Origin: Candidatus Peregrinibacteria bacterium | GTDB lineage: Bacteria; Patescibacteriota; Gracilibacteria; UBA1369; UBA12463 | NCBI GenBank assembly: GCA_016215735.1 | Contig: JACRIA010000035.1 | Coordinates: 1 to 7,552, forward strand | Reading direction: 5' to 3' | DNA length: 7,552 nt | Shown: piece by piece, positions 1 through 5,496 of the stretch | Layout of the letters: the number at the start of each line of letters is the position of its first letter | How positions within the stretch are numbered: the stretch's first letter is position 1 | Made by a program: the position numbers and the translations under genes | The notes under the pieces: model-generated | What the model was told of the DNA's origin: nothing | What the model saw: the letters and a program-made list of their open reading frames with translations, nothing else | The model's database searches: none

Positions 1-266
1 AAGGCGTATGTCAAAAATATCACCCAAATCGCCAAAAATCCGATAGCGCCGCTTTTTACGCCAAACACTTGCGCCAAATAGTCTATAGCCATCGGAAAAA
101 ATGCAAAAAATCCGATTACCAACCAAATAAAAACCCATATTATCAATTCTTTCAGCGACCGCTCATGGCGTTTGTATTGCGAAACAATTTTAAGAATCAT
201 TATCAAGCAAAAAGCAGTAGTTATAATTTGATAAAGTGCGAAGCCCTGAAAATTTAAAAATTCCAT
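1..266 (-). CDS. DUF2304 family membrane protein (C-terminus cut off by window edge)
   Basis: This leftward gene starts at ATG 266 and runs off the left edge, so only its first 88 codons are visible. The protein has three hydrophobic stretches at about residues 8-28, 40-58 and 73-88, separated by a basic loop (QYKRHERSLKE). The segment around residues 57-80 (FFPMAIDYLAQVFGVKSGAI) matches the DUF2304 pattern of a membrane helix followed by an amphipathic 'lakllGigrg'-like turn. Its ATG lies one base after the stop codon of the glycosyltransferase gene, so translation is probably coupled. DUF2304 genes are often found next to GT2 dolichyl-phosphate-mannose-synthase-like glycosyltransferases. 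I infer that it is a membrane partner of that enzyme in lipid-linked sugar or surface glycan synthesis. The biochemical role of the family is not known to me. The plus-strand reading frame over the same bases is a shadow. Confidence 0.87.
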   Translation of the reverse strand, partial: MEFLNFQGFALYQIITTAFCLIMILKIVSQYKRHERSLKELIIWVFIWLVIGFFAFFPMAIDYLAQVFGVKSGAIGFLAIWVIFLTYA

Positions 267-267
267 C

Positions 268-939
268 TTATCTCATTAAAGATCGAACTAACAATTTAAA
301 TCCTGTTTCAAGCCCACGGCTAAAATTTTGGCCTTTTAGCATTGAATAATTGCTGTATTTTACTTTCACGGGTATTTCAATCATGGCTAACCTATTTTCT
401 TTTATTTCACGGAAGATTTCCGAGCAGTATTCATAGCCAACCGAATGTATGCGGATTTTTTCAGCCGCTTCTCTGCTGAAAGCCTTTATGCCTGATTGGC
501 TATCTGATGAATGAATTCCAGAAATCAAATAGGTTAAAAAGTTCCCTATTTTATTAAATAGTCTGCGCAGCCACGGGATTTTCTGGAATTTCAAAAATCT
601 CGAACCTATAACAATATCGTATCCCCCATGCACTATCGGCTCAATCAAATTTTTAATATCACTGGCATAATGCTGGCAATCGCCATCAAAAGTAACAATG
701 ATTTCCGCGCCGCTTTGGAGGCTGTGGTCAATTCCCGTCTGCGTTGCCGCACCGACTCCGCAATTAATCGCATGTTTTACAACAATTACGTCCATGTCCT
801 CTGCAATTTTTTCTGTTTTATCGCTGCTGCCGTCATCAACTACGACAATATTTTCATAACCATGCATGCGTAAATCATTTATCGCACATCCGATTGTTTT
901 TTCTTCGTTAAATGCAGGTATAACAATAAAAATTTTCAT
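268..939 (-). CDS. Family 2 glycosyltransferase, dolichyl-phosphate mannose synthase-like
   Basis: The 223-residue protein is a compact GT-A fold enzyme that should transfer a sugar from a nucleotide sugar to a lipid carrier or glycan at the inner membrane face. Visible motifs, in order, are VIPAFNEEKTIG (residues 6-17, start of the fold), VVDDGSSDKT (33-42, nucleotide binding), FDGDCQH (84-90, the metal-binding DxD-like site, with Cys where Gly is usual), GSRF (112-115) and DSQSGIKAFS (146-155, acceptor-side signature). There is no C-terminal membrane domain, so it belongs with the short polyprenyl-phosphate transferases. Such enzymes often pair with a separate membrane protein, here the DUF2304 gene one base downstream. 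Start 939 puts VIPAFNEE right at the N-terminus, as usual. No Shine-Dalgarno sequence precedes it. A promoter on this strand is visible at 988-1017. The exact sugar and acceptor cannot be read from the sequence. Confidence 0.95.
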   Translation of the reverse strand: MKIFIVIPAFNEEKTIGCAINDLRMHGYENIVVVDDGSSDKTEKIAEDMDVIVVKHAINCGVGAATQTGIDHSLQSGAEIIVTFDGDCQHYASDIKNLIEPIVHGGYDIVIGSRFLKFQKIPWLRRLFNKIGNFLTYLISGIHSSDSQSGIKAFSREAAEKIRIHSVGYEYCSEIFREIKENRLAMIEIPVKVKYSNYSMLKGQNFSRGLETGFKLLVRSLMR

Positions 940-953
940 GAATTCAGTTTATT

Positions 954-984
954 AGGCGTGGACCCTCTTTGTCTGTCCGCGCCT
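954..984. repeat. Inverted repeat between divergent genes (possible operator or 5' leader hairpin)
   Basis: GGCGTGGA (955-962) and TCCGCGCC (976-983) can pair over eight positions, with one G-U wobble, and A954-T984 adds a ninth. The spacer of 13 bases holds the proposed rightward -35 box TTGTCT (969-974). It is the most GC-rich dyad in the intergenic DNA. On the leftward transcript it would form a hairpin near the 5' end, about 15 bases before the glycosyltransferase ATG. No T-run follows on either strand, so it does not look like a terminator. It could be an operator controlling both genes, or a leader structure. Confidence 0.45.
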
Positions 985-997
985 TATACTATAAAAT
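969..997 (+). promoter_or_regulatory. Candidate sigma-70 type promoter for the O-antigen-ligase-like gene
   Basis: TTGTCT (969-974), 17 bases, then TAAAAT (992-997). The start point would fall near 1004, giving a leader of about 20 bases before ATG 1025. Neighbouring A/T-rich alternatives (TATAAA at 990, TAATAC at 997) make the exact -10 uncertain. Confidence 0.42.
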
Positions 998-1017
998 AAT
1001 ACTAGCCATTAAAGCAA
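988..1017 (-). promoter_or_regulatory. Candidate sigma-70 type promoter for the glycosyltransferase-DUF2304 operon
   Basis: Reading leftward, TTGCTT (1017-1012) is followed after 18 bases by TATAGT (993-988). Transcription would start near 981 and give a leader of about 40 bases before ATG 939. Its -10 box overlaps the proposed rightward -10 box on the opposite strand. This is a consensus match by eye only. Confidence 0.42.
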
Positions 1018-1024
1018 CCATTAT

Positions 1025-3007
1025 ATGAAAAAACTCCTATTATTCGTGCCGTTTATCTTGATTTTTTCTTTCAGCCTGCTCTATCGGGGCGGGATTTCGC
1101 TTCATTCTCATTTAATTTGGGCCGCGCTGCTTATAATTCCGGCAATCACGCTTTTATTTTCAAAAATAGCCGTGATGCAAAACAGCCGGAACAGAATTTT
1201 AATGTATATTGCGCTGGCTTTATTCGTAGCAACATTTTTGATTTCCATAAGATTCGCTGATATCCAAGGCTATGGCATATATGAGTTTTTCACTTATATA
1301 AGCGGTGCCGCGACATTTTTCATTATCAGCAATATTTCATTCAGCCAAAAAACTCTTGATAAAATTTTTGCGTGGCTGTGCGCTATCGCTGCTATTATTG
1401 GTTTCGCCGGATTATTATTTTATATGCTTCTGGCGCCGAATCGGGTTTTCGCGACTTTTGTTGATTTCAGTATGCTTGCGGTTTCATTCCCAAACGCATT
1501 CGCGCTCTTTTTATTAATGGCAATACCAATCACTATCTACAAATTTCTCAATTCCGCAGCTGAAAATTTTAAACTGTATTTTATAGCCGGTGTAATTCAA
1601 ATCGCGGCATTGATTTTAACATTTTCGCGCGAATCATGGATTGTCGCAATATTGGGAATCGCGCTGGCTGCCGTCATTTTATTTTTTAAAACAAAACACG
1701 GGAAACAGCTTCTTATTTTTAGCGCGAAACGGCTGGTTCCTGTTTTATTAATAGGAATTTTATTGGCTTATGCATGCACAATGGTACGCGGATTAAAATA
1801 TGAAACGTCAAATGTTTATGAAAAAATTACATTCCAGGCAGATGAAGGAAAAACTTCATACACAGACCGGACTTCTCTATTCTGGAATTCCATAAAATCA
1901 ATAAAATCTGGCCTGATTTTCGGAGAAGGCCCCGGCGTGTTTCAGGAGCGGGTCAACAACCACCAGCACAATTTATTTTTAAAAATAATTAATGACAGCG
2001 GCTTCGCAGCGCTTGTTTTTTTCTTGGGATTTTTGTGGATATTATGGTCATCCGCGAAATCAAATTATAAAAATCTTCCGCAATATTCAAAAAGCATGGT
2101 TTTAGTGCTGGGAGCATCCGCGGGGCTTGTTTTAGCCCAAAACATGATGGACTATAATCTGAATTTTGTATCAAATTCGCTCCTATTCTGGATATTTTTG
2201 GGCGTTATTGCGTCAGTGATTTTTCAAAAAAGATTCGCGTTTGGAAAAACAGAGCCTGGTTATAAAAATATTTACGCGATATTCGCTGCTTTACTTGCAA
2301 TTTTACTTTTGATGGTATCTATACACGAAGGTTTTTATAAAATTGATTATGTAAAAGGCAAATCTTTATATAAAGAAGGAAAATATGAAGATGCTTTGAA
2401 AAAATTTGAGTCAGCGCAAAGTTTAATTTTCAAACAAGACACTCCGTATCTTATTGGAAAAACTTATTACGCGTTAGCAAAAGAAAAAGGCTGGGAATTT
2501 TTTGGCACGAAAGGAATTGATTTTTTGGCGCAGCTCCCGAAAAATGAAAAAACAATGAAAACTTATATTTTAAGCGGTGAATTTTGTTTACTTAGCCCGG
2601 CGAAGGATTGCCTCGCGTGGGCTATCCCAAGCCTTAAAAACACCGAAGATTATATCGAAAAAAATCTTAATCCGTTTAAAAACATGCGCATCCGTTACGA
2701 CTATTATTCCAGCCTCTATAAAGCTGGAAAATACGATAATTTAAAAATGCTTGCAATCAACGCGGAAAAATTTTTGGCTGGCTATCAAAATGTCGTAGAA
2801 CGCAATGAACAACTTACGATCACGACTGAAAATCCATCTTATGCTCTTAAAATCTATGATGTGCTGGTTGATTTGGCTAAAAAAACAAATGTTGCTCATG
2901 AAAAAATAAACAGCCTTACGCTCGCGAAGGTGCGGCTTAACCGAGCCATAAGCAGAGAAAAGAAAAAATATGAAGCATTGTACAATCAACCAGCGTATGA
3001 GGAATAA
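1025..3007 (+). CDS. O-antigen ligase/polymerase (WaaL/Wzy_C-like) membrane protein with TPR-like C-terminal domain
   Basis: The 660-residue protein is a multi-pass membrane protein. Roughly a dozen hydrophobic segments lie between residues 3 and 435. Two signatures fit the O-antigen ligase (Wzy_C) superfamily. One is LTFSRESW (198-205), the start of the Wzy_C core with its conserved arginine. The other is GEGPGVF (300-306) followed by the NNHQHN histidine loop (311-316), before a conserved 'ndsGf' helix start. These residues face the outside in WaaL-type enzymes, which join undecaprenyl-linked glycan to an acceptor. After the last membrane segment (about 417-434) comes a soluble tail of about 225 residues. 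It begins with a TPR-like helix pair (SLYKEGKYEDALKKFESA, 447-464). TPR tails are known in some members of this superfamily. The acceptor is unknown, and glycan polymerase, ligase and protein O-glycosyltransferase all remain possible. No Shine-Dalgarno sequence precedes the start. It overlaps the next gene by 11 bases. Confidence 0.9.
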   Translation: MKKLLLFVPFILIFSFSLLYRGGISLHSHLIWAALLIIPAITLLFSKIAVMQNSRNRILMYIALALFVATFLISIRFADIQGYGIYEFFTYISGAATFFIISNISFSQKTLDKIFAWLCAIAAIIGFAGLLFYMLLAPNRVFATFVDFSMLAVSFPNAFALFLLMAIPITIYKFLNSAAENFKLYFIAGVIQIAALILTFSRESWIVAILGIALAAVILFFKTKHGKQLLIFSAKRLVPVLLIGILLAYACTMVRGLKYETSNVYEKITFQADEGKTSYTDRTSLFWNSIKSIKSGLIFGEGPGVFQERVNNHQHNLFLKIINDSGFAALVFFLGFLWILWSSAKSNYKNLPQYSKSMVLVLGASAGLVLAQNMMDYNLNFVSNSLLFWIFLGVIASVIFQKRFAFGKTEPGYKNIYAIFAALLAILLLMVSIHEGFYKIDYVKGKSLYKEGKYEDALKKFESAQSLIFKQDTPYLIGKTYYALAKEKGWEFFGTKGIDFLAQLPKNEKTMKTYILSGEFCLLSPAKDCLAWAIPSLKNTEDYIEKNLNPFKNMRIRYDYYSSLYKAGKYDNLKMLAINAEKFLAGYQNVVERNEQLTITTENPSYALKIYDVLVDLAKKTNVAHEKINSLTLAKVRLNRAISREKKKYEALYNQPAYEE

Positions 3008-3632
3008 AAAAATCCTGCATCAGCCACAAACCCTGCTAATCGGCACAAGCAATCCAGGCAAATTCCGCGAGATTACAGAAATCCTATCTGGCCTAGCGCT
3101 TAAATTTATAATGCCGCGCGATCTTAAAATCAAAGATGCGCCGCATGAATCAGGTTCTAATTATGAAGAAAACGCAAAAATAAAAGCAAAATTTTTTCAT
3201 AAAAAAACAGGCCTGAATGTGCTTGCGGAAGATTCTGGAATCGAAGTTGATCATTTTCAAGGCGAACTTAGCCATCAAACGCGCAGATGGGGAAAAGGCG
3301 CATCCGCAAGCGACAAAAAGTGGCTGCTGCATTTTTTAAAACAAATGGAAAAAGTCCCCATGTCCAAAAGAACAGCGCGATTTTGCTGCTGTGCTGCTTT
3401 AATTCGGAATAATCGCCTGCATATTTTTCACGGCACTTGCCGCGGCCATATTATGCACAAACCAGAAGCGCCGATATTGGAAGGGCTCCCCCTCTCTTCA
3501 TGTTTTAAACCAATTGGCTGCAAAAAAGTTTACGCCGCGCTAAGCACGCACGAGAAAAACGCGATCAGTCACCGCGGAAAAGCAATCAGCAAAGTTAGAA
3601 AATTCTTAATAGACTTTCTTGTATCCGGCTGA
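2997..3632 (+). CDS. RdgB/HAM1-family non-canonical purine NTP pyrophosphatase, divergent
   Basis: Family members hydrolyse ITP, dITP and XTP to the monophosphate and pyrophosphate in the cytoplasm, which keeps deaminated purines out of nucleic acids. Numbered from ATG 2997 (211 residues), the visible motifs are TSNPGKFREI (17-26), ESGSNYEENAKIKA (51-64), AEDSG (77-81, with Asp79 at the catalytic position), RTARF (125-129) and KNAISHRGKA (187-196, substrate-binding Ser-His-Arg). One motif is lost. Where the family has GFGYDPIF, this protein has GLPLSSCF (163-170) at the same spacing, so the aromatic-Asp-Pro that contacts the base is missing. Substrate choice or activity may therefore differ. 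ATG 2970 is an alternative start adding nine residues. I chose 2997 because it overlaps the upstream stop by only 11 bases and no motif precedes it. The 3' end overlaps the facing sigma-like gene by 27 bases. Confidence 0.84.
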   Translation: MRNKKILHQPQTLLIGTSNPGKFREITEILSGLALKFIMPRDLKIKDAPHESGSNYEENAKIKAKFFHKKTGLNVLAEDSGIEVDHFQGELSHQTRRWGKGASASDKKWLLHFLKQMEKVPMSKRTARFCCCAALIRNNRLHIFHGTCRGHIMHKPEAPILEGLPLSSCFKPIGCKKVYAALSTHEKNAISHRGKAISKVRKFLIDFLVSG

Positions 3633-4724
3633 AATCCACTTTAATTCGCCAATAGTTTTGTAGGAAAATTCCTCGTTAACGCCGCCATCCGCGTCAACCA
3701 AAACATAAACTTTTGAATCTGATTTATTAACTTCTGCTTTCACGAAATCTCTTTGCGGAAGCACGTTTTCAAGAATATTTTTTGTAAATGCAGATTTCTC
3801 CCGATCACTAAAATCCGCGCTGTAAATAATTTTTGAGTAAAAATTTGTTTTATTCAGATACAGCATTGTGCCGACAAATGAAACAACTAAAATCGCAAAA
3901 ACAGCAATTACCGCACCTTGAATTTTTCTCCAAAGTTCTCGGAAGCTCGGCCCGTCTTCTTCAATTTCGCTGTAAATTGGCGTGAATTCTTCTACGCCAA
4001 CTGGTTCTGCTTCTTCAATTGTGGATTGTTCTTCAGCAACAACCTGCGGAGATTCCATTTCTGGCTGCGGTGGCATTGCAGAGCTTGCTTTAGCCATTTT
4101 TTTAGCCAATACATCCGCTTTAATTTCTGCTTTTAGATTTTTGTCTTCAATAATATTCAGCGACAATTTTATATTTTCAAAAAAAGTATTAACATTTCCG
4201 AAATAATTTATGTGCCGCGCAGCTTCCGCGGAAGAATTTGCCAAAATGTCGCGTGTTTTCTGCATTGCGTTGTAAATTCTTCTCGGAGCTTCTTTGGGAT
4301 GAAGCTGCAGTGTACGCGTGATTTCAGAATCAGTTAATTCCTCAAAGTGTTTCAGCCACAAAATTTCACGCTCTTCAATCGTCAAATACGAAACGAGTTC
4401 CAGCAAAGCCTGCGGAACAATCGGCCCCTCTCCGCCTGTAGCTTCAACTGAATAAGAATCAGCGTAAAAAACCGGCCTATTTTTTCCTGTTGGCACAGAT
4501 TTTAATGTTGAAGCCGGCTCACGACTCACCATTTTCCAACAAAAACTATACATAAAAGGCAAAAATGGCAGCAAAGCCATTGGTTCGCGCTCAACTTGTT
4601 CTGCCGCATACAAAAACAGTTTCGTTAGCATTCCTTTCACCTTGTCATGATCGTAAATGCGCAACGCCAGATATTTATACGCGTCCAGAAAGTATCTGTC
4701 GTAAATTTCATTAAAGTCTGCCAT
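3606..4724 (-). CDS. Sigma-70-like (ECF-type) protein with C-terminal membrane anchor and outer domain
   Basis: The 372-residue protein has four parts. Residues 4-44 (FNEIYDRYFLDAYKYLALRI and onward) resemble sigma region 2, but the usual acidic 'AEDLxQExF' core is replaced by VKGMLTKLF, so this part looks degenerate. Residues 107-160 resemble sigma region 4 with a helix-turn-helix: LTIEEREILWLKHFEELTDS, then EITRTLQLHP and a RRIYNAMQKTRDIL recognition-helix segment. Residues 217-259 are an acidic, proline-containing linker. Residues 271-291 are a single strongly hydrophobic span preceded by basic FRELWRKIQG, which places the N-terminus inside. The last 80 residues would lie outside and end in KKVY. 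I infer a membrane-tethered DNA-binding regulator or sigma-like factor. A single-chain sigma with its own restraint, or a sigma relic used as an adaptor, are both possible. It is the second gene of an operon, 11 bases after the lipoprotein gene. No Shine-Dalgarno sequence is visible. Confidence 0.88.
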   Translation of the reverse strand: MADFNEIYDRYFLDAYKYLALRIYDHDKVKGMLTKLFLYAAEQVEREPMALLPFLPFMYSFCWKMVSREPASTLKSVPTGKNRPVFYADSYSVEATGGEGPIVPQALLELVSYLTIEEREILWLKHFEELTDSEITRTLQLHPKEAPRRIYNAMQKTRDILANSSAEAARHINYFGNVNTFFENIKLSLNIIEDKNLKAEIKADVLAKKMAKASSAMPPQPEMESPQVVAEEQSTIEEAEPVGVEEFTPIYSEIEEDGPSFRELWRKIQGAVIAVFAILVVSFVGTMLYLNKTNFYSKIIYSADFSDREKSAFTKNILENVLPQRDFVKAEVNKSDSKVYVLVDADGGVNEEFSYKTIGELKWISAGYKKVY

Positions 4725-4735
4725 AGGCTTTTAGG

Positions 4736-4990
4736 TTATTCTTCTCCGCATTCCCATATCTGAGCTGATACTATACCGCACCCACAGGTTTTTTGGATTT
4801 TAATAACTTTTAATGCGTGGGTCGCACGATGCTTTCTTAATTCTTCTACTGTCTTAAAGTCGTTATCTAAACATGCACCTTTTACAGGCCTAGAGTCAAA
4901 CACTACTTCATCACATTCTTTCTGTGTCGGCCCGCAAGAAGTTAATAGAAATAGTCCTGTTGTCGCAAGAAATTTAAAAGCGTTTTTCAT
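4736..4990 (-). CDS. Small cysteine-rich lipoprotein
   Basis: The 84-residue protein begins MKNAFKFLATTGLFLLTSCG: two basic residues, a hydrophobic stretch, then the lipobox LTSC with Cys19 as the lipidated residue. The mature part is about 65 residues with five further cysteines (26, 40, 69, 71, 81), two of them in a CGC pair. This suggests disulfides or metal binding outside the membrane. I do not recognise the family. It is the first gene of the operon with the membrane-tethered sigma-like protein, behind a good promoter (5011-5040). A role as a sensor or partner of that protein is plausible but is inference only. The leader is about 14 bases and has no Shine-Dalgarno sequence. Confidence 0.77.
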   Translation of the reverse strand: MKNAFKFLATTGLFLLTSCGPTQKECDEVVFDSRPVKGACLDNDFKTVEELRKHRATHALKVIKIQKTCGCGIVSAQIWECGEE

Positions 4991-5010
4991 ATAAACTTAT
5001 TAAAGGACTT

Positions 5011-5040
5011 ATTTATAGAACAAATAAAGAACGAAGTCAA
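5011..5040 (-). promoter_or_regulatory. Strong sigma-70 type promoter for the lipoprotein/sigma-like operon
   Basis: Reading leftward, TTGACT (5040-5035), exactly 17 bases, then TATAAAT (5017-5011). The start point should be near 5005, about 14 bases before ATG 4990. A direct repeat ACTTATT (4995-5001 and 5007-5013 on the plus strand, 12-base period) lies over the -10 box and the start region and could bind a regulator. Confidence 0.65.
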
Positions 5041-5047
5041 GGTTTTG

Positions 5048-5075
5048 TTGACAAATTCTGGAAGATGAATATAAT
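5048..5075 (+). promoter_or_regulatory. Perfect-consensus sigma-70 promoter for the 111-residue protein gene
   Basis: TTGACA (5048-5053), 16 bases, TATAAT (5070-5075): both hexamers match the bacterial consensus exactly. The start point should be near 5082, about 20 bases before ATG 5102. Its -35 box lies seven bases from the -35 box of the leftward promoter, so the two are back to back. Confidence 0.72.
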
Positions 5076-5081
5076 TATATC

Positions 5082-5095
5082 TTAAGAAACCTTAA
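5082..5095. repeat. Operator-like dyad at the predicted transcription start
   Basis: TTAAG (5082-5086), four bases, CTTAA (5091-5095) form a perfect inverted repeat lying on the predicted +1 of the consensus promoter. A second, wider inverted repeat, AAGGTTT (5039-5045) and AAACCTT (5087-5093), brackets the whole promoter. Both arms are short and A/T-rich, so chance is a real possibility. A repressor site is the interesting alternative, since a full-consensus promoter would otherwise be strongly on. Confidence 0.3.
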
Positions 5096-5101
5096 ATAAC
5101 T

Positions 5102-5437
5102 ATGAAAAACATAGAACGATTCGAAGAGGACGAAAATGATTACGGAGAAAACCCAGAGGAAAATATCTACCCAAAAATGCCCGCATATATCTCTGTCCGG
5201 GATGCTGGATGGCTTAAAAGATTTCTTCAGGAAAACCTGAAAGGAAAAAGGATTCGGCATATGATCGGTAAGCATAAAGTCGCAAATGTAATGGTAGACT
5301 ATAGCAAAGACTACCCCCGAAGCCTGCACATAAAAATAGTATCTGAAAGCGGGAAATGTTGGACCGGAAGCCTCGAGGCTCTCTTCGACAATTATCTAAT
5401 ATTTGACCTAATGCCTGATGTCGCGGATAACGACTGA
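5102..5437 (+). CDS. Hypothetical 111-residue soluble protein with acidic N-terminus
   Basis: I do not recognise this protein. It has no signal peptide and no membrane span, so it should be cytoplasmic. The first 25 residues are very acidic and Asn/Glu/Asp-rich (RFEEDENDYGENPEEN at 6-21) and look disordered. Residues 26-105 look like a small alpha/beta domain, with a basic helix WLKRFLQENLKGKRIR (37-52) and strand-like segments VANVMVDY (60-67), SLHIKIV (74-80) and NYLIFDLM (97-104). It ends with an acidic tail (DVADND). One cysteine is present. The reading frame is supported by the perfect promoter 26 bases upstream and by neighbouring genes that fill the space on both sides. The start at 5102 has no Shine-Dalgarno sequence. 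A nucleic-acid-binding role would fit the basic middle and acidic ends, but this is a guess. Confidence 0.76.
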   Translation: MKNIERFEEDENDYGENPEENIYPKMPAYISVRDAGWLKRFLQENLKGKRIRHMIGKHKVANVMVDYSKDYPRSLHIKIVSESGKCWTGSLEALFDNYLIFDLMPDVADND

Positions 5438-5496
5438 AAAAAATCAGCAGCTATAATTAGGCGAGCCTTTCGGCATTTTATTAATAAAAGGCTGCT
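5437..5496 (-). terminator. Possible intrinsic terminator at the end of the 112-residue protein gene
   Basis: Reading leftward, AGCAGC (5496-5491) can pair with GCTGCT (5451-5446), which is followed within two bases by seven T residues (5443-5437). Inside it, AGCCTTT and AAAGGCT (5493-5487 and 5470-5464) offer a competing stem. The loop is long, so the fold is weak. The T-run directly after the stop codon is the better part of the evidence. Confidence 0.25.

Noticed and set aside
69..257. Plus-strand 62-codon open frame at the left edge
   Set aside because: It lies opposite the DUF2304 gene, whose minus-strand translation has recognisable family features. The plus frame has no recognisable content.
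628..873. Plus-strand 81-codon open frame inside the glycosyltransferase gene
   Set aside because: It is antisense to the conserved GT2 motifs DDGSSD and DGDCQH and has no promoter or start signal, so it is a shadow.
2970..2996. Upstream start (ATG 2970) for the pyrophosphatase, with purine-rich sequence before it
   Set aside because: It adds nine residues without family similarity and increases overlap with the upstream gene to 38 bases. It is kept as an alternative but not chosen.
3918..4206. Two plus-strand open frames opposite the sigma-like gene
   Set aside because: They are Phe/Cys/Trp- or Ser-rich, as expected for antisense of an acidic, Ala/Glu-rich linker, and match nothing I recognise.
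5464..5493. AGCCTTT/AAAGGCT inverted repeat with an internal TTTTATTAATAAAA palindrome as an attachment or origin-like site
   Set aside because: It lies within the coding end of the 112-residue gene and is short and A/T-rich. There is no partner copy, integrase or replication gene nearby.
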